The position numbers and the translations under genes were made by a program. The notes beneath the pieces were generated by a model that ran no database searches, had not been told where the DNA came from, and saw nothing but the letters and a program-made list of their open reading frames with translations. From DAOQAK01 sp043801235 (GTDB lineage Bacteria; Bacteroidota; Bacteroidia; Bacteroidales; CG2-30-32-10), in NCBI GenBank assembly GCA_043801235.1, contig JAZDMF010000190.1:1-10305 (forward strand): 10,305 nucleotides of DNA. Direction: 5' to 3'. Positions 6,859 through 10,305 of the stretch are shown here, piece after piece (positions within the stretch are counted from its first letter, which is position 1; each line of letters opens with the position of its first letter).

Positions 6859-7533
6859 TTATTGTCCTGCAAATTCAAAGAAGAGGGTTAATATTTTGAA
6901 CAATTGAAGAGAAGCATCCTCATGTATTACGTAATGATTATTATCATTGCACCCTTCCATGGAAACAAGAAAGAAACTGTATTTTTCAGTGTTATAATTT
7001 GGCATGGTAGTGATTTTTGCCATTATTTCCGCATGTTCTTTTTCGAATTTTTTTATAGCATCCTTTTCTTTTTCAGTAATGCCTATATAAACAGGATTTT
7101 GTCTGGTGCTTAATTCTTTATTGTACAATGATGTAATTTTATATTTCTCGGGTAGTTTCTGTAATTTCTGGGTATAATAAGTATTGTTGTTTTTTGAGGT
7201 AAGGGTTTTTGTATAATTCCATCTATTTTCATATCTGAAAATTATTCTACTGATGCCTTTTTTACCATTCTTTATTACGTATTCAATTCTTTCAGCTTTT
7301 ATTGCACTCTGAAATGATGAGTCAAAGCGGTAATTTTCCAAAATATAAACAGAATCGGTGCGCTGAAAGATAAGTTGATTGCTACTTTCAATTACAGTCC
7401 ACCCTTTAGGTAAATAGGAAAAAATTTTATTTAAAACAGTGTCATTAAGCGTGGATTTGAAAGTGGTATCAGTTTGCCCAAATGACATATGAAAGAAAGC
7501 AAATAAAGATATTATTATAAGTGCCCTTTTCAT
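6859..7533 (-). CDS. Secreted protein of unknown function (224 aa)
   Basis: I do not recognise this family. Residues 1-19 are a signal peptide (MKRALIIISLFAFFHMSFG, cleaved before Gln20). No Cys lies at the cleavage site, so it is probably a soluble periplasmic or secreted protein and not a lipoprotein. The mature part starts with Thr/Asp-rich sequence, then LPKGWTVIESSNQLIFQR at about 41-58, a pattern that looks like paired beta strands. A charged helix at about 152-171 (ITEKEKDAIKKFEKEHAEIM) follows, and the C-terminus is hydrophobic (LFKILTLFFEFAGQ). There is only one cysteine in the mature part (in EGCND), so no internal disulfide is expected. It sits between two DUF5011 lipoprotein genes but has its own -7 box. 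The coding call is supported by the signal peptide, the promoter and the lack of any competing frame. Confidence 0.82.
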   Translation of the reverse strand: MKRALIIISLFAFFHMSFGQTDTTFKSTLNDTVLNKIFSYLPKGWTVIESSNQLIFQRTDSVYILENYRFDSSFQSAIKAERIEYVIKNGKKGISRIIFRYENRWNYTKTLTSKNNNTYYTQKLQKLPEKYKITSLYNKELSTRQNPVYIGITEKEKDAIKKFEKEHAEIMAKITTMPNYNTEKYSFFLVSMEGCNDNNHYVIHEDASLQLFKILTLFFEFAGQ

Positions 7534-7583
7534 GACTTTTTATATTCGATAGCAATAACTGTGCAAACCTTCATTAATTTAAG

Positions 7584-7591
7584 CAAATATA
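7584..7591 (-). promoter_or_regulatory. -7 box for the 224-residue secreted protein gene
   Basis: The minus strand reads TATATTTG, followed by C, an exact match to the Bacteroidota -7 element. It is 50 bases upstream of the ATG at 7533, which implies a leader of roughly 40-45 bases. No clear -33 TTTG is visible. Confidence 0.55.
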
Positions 7592-7695
7592 TAAAAACGT
7601 AATAAATAATAATTTCTGAAGGTTCACGAGCAGGATAGTGTTGCGGCTGCGAGTAACTAAAAGAACAAAAGTTTTATAGGGAGAAAAACGGAATA

Positions 7696-7730
7696 AAAAA
7701 AAAGAGATACTGTTAAGTACCTCTTTTTTG
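7696..7730 (-). terminator. Intrinsic terminator of the 231-residue DUF5011 lipoprotein gene
   Basis: On the minus strand GAGGTACT-TAAC-AGTATCTC forms an 8-bp stem with one G-T pair (7704-7723), followed by nine T. A-run and T-run flanks can extend the stem, so it may also stop transcription from the other strand. It lies about 30 bases after the stop at 7753. Confidence 0.85.
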
Positions 7731-7752
7731 TATTTTTACAATAAACTTATAG

Positions 7753-8448
7753 TTATAGTTTATTCGTATATGTTTCAGCACATGCGTCAACACCACCGGT
7801 GTCGTATGTCCATGAATAATTAATAGTACTTATTTTACACTGTGCTGATGTGGGTCCAGTTACAGAATATGTTCCAGTTGTACCAGATGCAGTTCCTTCA
7901 TTTGGAGATGGAACGGCAGTTGGATGCTGAGAAGGCACCGTTATATTACTACCGCTTACAAGAATGTAACCAATTACTGAAGAACCCCAGCCAGCAAAAT
8001 TTGAAACAATTAATTTATTGTATTCTGTGCTGGATGCTGTTAAAGTTACTGAGCCAAGCCAACCAGGTACACCAGGTCCAGAAGAAATAGTGCAATCGAC
8101 ATCATATGTGCCTGCTAATCGATCAGCTCTAACAATTACAGTTCTTGTTACCTCAGTTGCGGAATTACCTGCTGCATCAGTAACATTATATTTGATAATG
8201 TATGTTCCAACTTGATTTTCATTAACAGAAGTTAAACCTGTTGTTACTATACTGGTAGTTAAATCGCCGTCTTTGTCATCGTTTGCGGTTGCACCTGCAT
8301 CAGTATAAGTGTCGCCAAGGTCAAGGGTAACTGAAGCTGATCCATTTAAGCTTAGTACCGGAGAAGTGATGTCATCTTTTGTACATGAAGTCAATGTAAC
8401 TCCGAAAATGAAAGCTAAAGTTGCTACTGATAAAAGAATTCTTTTCAT
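7753..8448 (-). CDS. Lipoprotein with a DUF5011-like Ig domain and a C-terminal beta-rich domain
   Basis: A 231-residue protein. The signal ends VTLTSC with Cys22 as the likely lipid site, followed by TKDD, which fits the K-(D/E)2 surface-export signal described for Capnocytophaga lipoproteins. Residues about 30-107 are a DUF5011-type Ig-like domain (TYTDAGATANDDKDGDLT, GTYIIKYNVTDAAGNSATEVTRTVIV). From about residue 111 a second, Gly/Ser/Thr-rich beta domain begins (LAGTYDVDCTISSG), with FAGWGSSVIGYI and a closing YSWTYDTGGVDACAETYTNKL. I do not know a named family for the second part, though its LAGTY start and Cys near the end resemble C-terminal domains of other Bacteroidota Ig-domain lipoproteins. 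Three cysteines in the mature second part (in DVDCT, AQCKI and DACAE) could form a disulfide. It is probably anchored in the outer membrane facing outward. It has its own promoter and terminator and is transcribed away from the tandem lipoprotein array. Confidence 0.9.
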   Translation of the reverse strand: MKRILLSVATLAFIFGVTLTSCTKDDITSPVLSLNGSASVTLDLGDTYTDAGATANDDKDGDLTTSIVTTGLTSVNENQVGTYIIKYNVTDAAGNSATEVTRTVIVRADRLAGTYDVDCTISSGPGVPGWLGSVTLTASSTEYNKLIVSNFAGWGSSVIGYILVSGSNITVPSQHPTAVPSPNEGTASGTTGTYSVTGPTSAQCKISTINYSWTYDTGGVDACAETYTNKL

Positions 8449-8513
8449 AATTTTTGGTGTTTAGGTTAGTAATTTAATTTATAATTTGATTCATCAATTT
8501 TATTATACGGGTG

Positions 8514-8521
8514 CAAAATTA
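8514..8521 (-). promoter_or_regulatory. -7 box for the 231-residue lipoprotein gene
   Basis: The minus strand reads TAATTTTG followed by C, an exact TAnnTTTG match, 65 bases before the ATG at 8448. It is back to back with the plus-strand -7 box at 8576-8583, so the two genes diverge from one short control region. Confidence 0.6.
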
Positions 8522-8556
8522 ATATCTTTTTTTGAAAAAAAAACAAAATATCCTTT

Positions 8557-8583
8557 TTTGTATTGAAATAAGCATTAATTTTG
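8557..8583 (+). promoter_or_regulatory. Promoter of tandem lipoprotein copy 1
   Basis: TAATTTTG at 8576-8583 is an exact -7 match, followed by C as in the other copies. TTTG at 8557-8560 could serve as the -33 element, though the 15-base gap is a little short. The leader before ATG 8614 is about 25 bases and almost all A and C, with no Shine-Dalgarno sequence. Confidence 0.65.
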
Positions 8584-8613
8584 CCCACAGGTTAACCAAA
8601 AAAACAAAAAAAC

Positions 8614-8937
8614 ATGAAAAAATTATTAGCATTACTATTAGTTGCAGGAATGGTAGCATTCGTTGCATGCGGTCCAAGCAAAGAGGATCAGGAAAAGAAA
8701 GAAAAAGCCCGGCAGGATTCAATAAAAGCTGCTGAAAGGGCTAAAAACGAAGCCGATTCATTAGCTAAAGTTGAAGCTGATAAAAGGAAACAGGATTCTT
8801 TAAGGAAAGATTCCATTGATAAAGCTAAGAATAAACCTCAGGGAAATTATAATCCTAAAGGAAATCAGACCACCACTACTACCACTACCACTACGACACT
8901 ACCAAAAGGCACAAGACCCGGTGGAACAAAAAAATAA
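8614..8937 (+). CDS. Tandem small lipoprotein, copy 1 (diverged member, poly-Thr tail)
   Basis: A 107-residue protein. Its signal MKKLLALLLVAGMVAFVAC places the lipidated Cys at residue 19, followed by GPSKEDQE, which includes a K-(D/E)2 pattern like the described Bacteroidetes surface-export signal. Residues about 23-73 are very rich in Lys, Asp, Ala and Glu and should form a single long helix. Four D-S-(I/L) triplets occur, with Asp at residues 35, 48, 61 and 66, spaced 13, 13 and 5. A run of ten Thr follows (about 85-94), encoded by an ACN codon array, then LPKGTRPGGTKK. The closing GGTKK recurs in copy 2. It is the most diverged member of the family: signal and composition match copies 2-4, but the helix spacing differs. 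Function is unknown. It has its own promoter and terminator. Confidence 0.9.
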   Translation: MKKLLALLLVAGMVAFVACGPSKEDQEKKEKARQDSIKAAERAKNEADSLAKVEADKRKQDSLRKDSIDKAKNKPQGNYNPKGNQTTTTTTTTTTLPKGTRPGGTKK

Positions 8938-8943
8938 TGTAAT

Positions 8944-8966
8944 AAGGGGGACTACCCCCTTTTTTA
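8944..8966 (+). terminator. Terminator of lipoprotein copy 1
   Basis: AAGGGGG-ACTA-CCCCCTT forms a strong stem with a 4-nt loop, running straight into a T-run. It lies just after the stop codon of copy 1 and immediately before the promoter of copy 2. Confidence 0.9.
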
Positions 8967-8989
8967 TTTGAAATATTATTATAATTTTG
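8967..8989 (+). promoter_or_regulatory. Promoter of lipoprotein copy 2
   Basis: TAATTTTG at 8982-8989 is an exact -7 match followed by CACAATTAATAA. TTTG at 8967-8970 is only 11 bases upstream, too close for a standard -33; the proper -33 distance falls within the T-run of the preceding terminator. The leader ending CCAAAAACCAGAAACATG is nearly identical in copy 3. Confidence 0.65.
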
Positions 8990-9017
8990 CACAATTAATA
9001 ATCCAAAAACCAGAAAC

Positions 9018-9299
9018 ATGAAAAAATTATTTGCATTATTTGTAGCAGCTGGCATCCTTGCTTTTATGGCATGCGGTGGCGGTGCAGACAAAGAAAAAGA
9101 ACAGAAACTGAAGGATTCTTTAAAAAAGGATTCAATAGCAAAAGCTGAAAAAGCAATCAAGGTAAAAGATTCTTTGAAAGCTGATTCTATTACCAAAGCT
9201 GATACCCTAAAGAAAGAAGATCCTAAAAAAGGCCCAAATCAAGGACCTAAAGATGATAAAAACAAGGGTGACAGAACCGGAGGAACTAAAAAACAATAA
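9018..9299 (+). CDS. Tandem small lipoprotein, copy 2
   Basis: A 93-residue protein. The signal ends LAFMAC with Cys19, followed by GGG and ADKEKEQK. The first 47 residues are identical to those of copies 3 and 4. Residues about 24-68 form a Lys/Ala/Asp-rich helix holding five D-(S/T)-(L/I) triplets, with Asp at 33, 38, 51, 56 and 62. The first four show an 18-residue repeat (KDSLKKDSI... then KDSLKADSI...). The tail is a short Pro/Gly/Lys/Asp-rich region ending GDRTGGTKKQ, likely disordered. There is no catalytic motif, so a structural, surface-coat or adhesion role is more likely than an enzyme. D-(S/T)-(L/I) fits the described Bacteroidetes O-glycosylation sequon, so the mature protein could be a glycoprotein; that is inference. 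The gene is flanked by its own promoter and terminator. Confidence 0.92.
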   Translation: MKKLFALFVAAGILAFMACGGGADKEKEQKLKDSLKKDSIAKAEKAIKVKDSLKADSITKADTLKKEDPKKGPNQGPKDDKNKGDRTGGTKKQ

Positions 9300-9314
9300 T
9301 GTAATTGAAGTAAA

Positions 9315-9338
9315 AAAAAGGGGCTTTTGCCCCTTTTT
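9315..9338 (+). terminator. Terminator of lipoprotein copy 2
   Basis: AAAAAGGGGC-TTTT-GCCCCTTTTT is a perfect 10-bp inverted repeat with a 4-nt loop and a T-run within its right arm. It lies 15 bases after the stop codon of copy 2 and directly before the copy 3 promoter. Confidence 0.92.
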
Positions 9339-9340
9339 TA

Positions 9341-9363
9341 TTTGATATTTTTTTATAATTTTG
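9341..9363 (+). promoter_or_regulatory. Promoter of lipoprotein copy 3
   Basis: TAATTTTG at 9356-9363, followed by CACAATTAATAA, is an exact -7 match in the same context as copy 2. TTTG at 9341-9344 again lies 11 bases upstream, and the terminator T-run occupies the expected -33 position. The whole terminator-tail, promoter and leader block is conserved with copy 2. Confidence 0.65.
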
Positions 9364-9391
9364 CACAATTAATAAACCAAAAACCAGAAAC

Positions 9392-9703
9392 ATGAAAAAA
9401 TTATTTGCATTATTCGTTGCTGCTGGCATCCTTGCTTTTATGGCATGCGGTGGCGGTGCAGACAAAGAAAAAGAACAGAAACTGAAGGATTCTTTAAAAA
9501 AGGATTCAATAGCTAAAGCTGAAAAAGCTATTAAGGTAAAAGATTCTCTGAAGGCTGATTCTATTGCCAAAGCAGATTCATTGAAAGAAAAGGATCCGAA
9601 ACAACCCAATCAGCCACAGGGTAACAACCCGAAACCCAAGCAAACGCCCGATATCAATAACCTGAATGCAAATCAATCAAACCTGCAGGGTACAAAAAAA
9701 TAA
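9392..9703 (+). CDS. Tandem small lipoprotein, copy 3
   Basis: A 103-residue protein with the same signal (Cys19) and the same first 47 residues as copies 2 and 4. The helix continues AIKVKDSLKADSIAKADSLKEKDPK, giving five D-S-(L/I) triplets at the same positions as in copy 2, with no Thr variant. The tail (about residues 69-103) is unlike the others: Gln/Asn/Pro-rich, with NQPQGNNPKPKQTPDINNLNANQ, ending LQGTKK. At the DNA level it shares a 92-bp perfect stretch with copy 2 but matches copy 4 at the extreme 5' end, so it looks recombinant. Function is unknown. Own promoter and terminator indicate a single-gene transcript. Confidence 0.92.
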   Translation: MKKLFALFVAAGILAFMACGGGADKEKEQKLKDSLKKDSIAKAEKAIKVKDSLKADSIAKADSLKEKDPKQPNQPQGNNPKPKQTPDINNLNANQSNLQGTKK

Positions 9704-9727
9704 TGTTTTTTATTTTAAAATAGTATT

Positions 9728-9750
9728 AGGAGCCAAAAGCTCCTTTTTTT
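9728..9750 (+). terminator. Terminator of lipoprotein copy 3
   Basis: AGGAGC-CAAAA-GCTCCT is a 6-bp stem with a 5-nt loop followed by a run of T. It sits about 25 bases after the stop codon of copy 3. Confidence 0.88.
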
Positions 9751-9823
9751 ATTTTAAATCGCAGTAAATCAGATATATGGAAAATGCACAAGTAAAACGA
9801 TTTAAATTTTTATAAAAAAAATA

Positions 9824-9853
9824 TTTGTTAATTCTAAATAATGAATAAATTTG
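9824..9853 (+). promoter_or_regulatory. Promoter of lipoprotein copy 4
   Basis: TTTG at 9824-9827 and TAAATTTG at 9846-9853 are separated by 18 bases, the best full -33/-7 pair in the window. Unlike copies 2 and 3 it stands well clear of the preceding terminator, and its sequence context and leader (ATACTAAAAACACATG) differ from theirs, so this gene may be regulated differently. Confidence 0.7.
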
Positions 9854-9883
9854 CAGCCAAATTAACCTAAATACTAAAAACAC

Positions 9884-10147
9884 ATGAAAAAATTATTTGC
9901 ATTATTCGTTGCTGCTGGCATCCTTGCTTTCATGGCATGCGGTGGCGGTGCAGACAAAGAAAAAGAACAGAAACTGAAGGATTCTTTGAAAAAAGATTCA
10001 ATAGCAAAAGCTGAAAAAGCAATTCAGGTAAAAGACAGCCTGAAAGCTGATTCAATAGCAAAAGCTAAAGCTGCTGACACCTTGAAGAAAAAAGACGAAA
10101 AGAAAGGTGAAAAGAAACAAGAACCGAAAAAACCGGGAAATAAGTAA
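9884..10147 (+). CDS. Tandem small lipoprotein, copy 4
   Basis: An 87-residue protein, the shortest member. Signal and first 47 residues match copies 2 and 3; the helix goes on AIQVKDSLKADSIAKAKAADTLKKKDEKKGEKK, where an extra KAA separates the fourth and fifth D-(S/T)-(L/I) triplets. Asp positions are 33, 38, 51, 56 and 64. The tail is short and strongly basic, ending KKPGNK, without the Asn/Gln stretch of copy 3 or the GGTKK of copies 1 and 2. The net charge of the mature protein is clearly positive. It has its own promoter, a fuller one than the other copies, and its own terminator. Function is unknown. Confidence 0.92.
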   Translation: MKKLFALFVAAGILAFMACGGGADKEKEQKLKDSLKKDSIAKAEKAIQVKDSLKADSIAKAKAADTLKKKDEKKGEKKQEPKKPGNK

Positions 10148-10161
10148 TTTCATCTTCAAAG

Positions 10162-10197
10162 AAAAAAAGAGTGCTGAACATAGCACTCTTTTTTTTT
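10162..10197 (+). terminator. Terminator of lipoprotein copy 4
   Basis: GAGTGCT-GAACAT-AGCACTC (10169-10188) forms a perfect 7-bp stem with a 6-nt loop, preceded by an A-run that can extend pairing and followed by nine T. Confidence 0.92.
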
Positions 10198-10245
10198 ATA
10201 ATTTTACAAACCGGAACTTTCTATCAATAAAGAAAAGGAAAGATG

Positions 10246-10253
10246 TATTTTTG
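10246..10253 (+). promoter_or_regulatory. Possible -7 box of a gene beyond the window
   Basis: TATTTTTG fits TAnnTTTG, and the next bases (GCATTGTTAATAAA) loosely recall the CACAATTAATAA after the copy 2 and 3 boxes. No start codon with an open frame follows within the last 50 bases, so a downstream gene, perhaps another array member, is only a possibility. The remainder of 10198-10305 shows nothing else. Confidence 0.25.
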
Positions 10254-10305
10254 GCATTGTTAATAAAGTATAGCTAAATTTTTATTCCATTTAAACATCA
10301 ATAGT

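Noticed and set aside
8891..9609. Two similar minus-strand frames (8891-9196, 9286-9609) opposite lipoprotein copies 2 and 3
   Set aside because: Their similarity follows from the near-identical DNA of the sense genes. The sense strand has promoters, lipoprotein signals and terminators; the antisense has none of these.

Overview
This AT-rich window has strong hallmarks of Bacteroidota. Several genes are preceded by the phylum's TAnnTTTG -7 box. Leaders are A-rich with no clear Shine-Dalgarno sequence. Lipoproteins dominate, two carry DUF5011-type Ig-like domains, and there is a large TPR/DUF3857 protein. No RNA gene, CRISPR array or transposase was seen. Placement below phylum level is not possible from the sequence alone.

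Layout. Positions 1-8448 are read from the minus strand. 1-2563 is the N-terminal 854 residues of a secreted TPR protein with a PA14/GH2-like sandwich and the start of a DUF3857 domain; its C-terminus lies outside the window. 2635-2976 is a SUI1/YciH translation factor. 2977-3452 has no gene and holds hairpin-forming interspersed repeats; a third copy lies at about 6324-6371. 3453-6265 is a two-gene operon: an LtaS-type sulfatase-fold membrane transferase, followed with a 1-nt overlap (TAATG) by a diacylglycerol-kinase-family lipid kinase. The transferase would release diacylglycerol and the kinase could recycle it. 6476-6808 and 7753-8448 are lipoproteins with one DUF5011-like domain each. 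Between them, 6859-7533 is a secreted protein of unknown function.

From 8614 the coding strand flips. Four small lipoprotein genes follow in tandem (8614, 9018, 9392, 9884), each with its own TAnnTTTG promoter and intrinsic terminator. Copies 2-4 are identical over their first 47 residues and differ in their tails. Copies 2 and 3 share a 92-bp perfect nucleotide match, and the site pattern among copies 2-4 is mosaic, which suggests gene conversion. Their mature parts are Lys/Ala/Asp helices carrying four or five D-S/T-L/I triplets per protein on an 18-residue repeat. That triplet matches the published Bacteroidetes O-glycosylation sequon D-(S/T)-(A/I/L/V/M/T).

The best candidate for something undescribed is this array: small, separately transcribed, recombining lipoproteins with a repeated possible glycosylation motif and variable tails. 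Function is not known; glycosylation and surface exposure are inferences.
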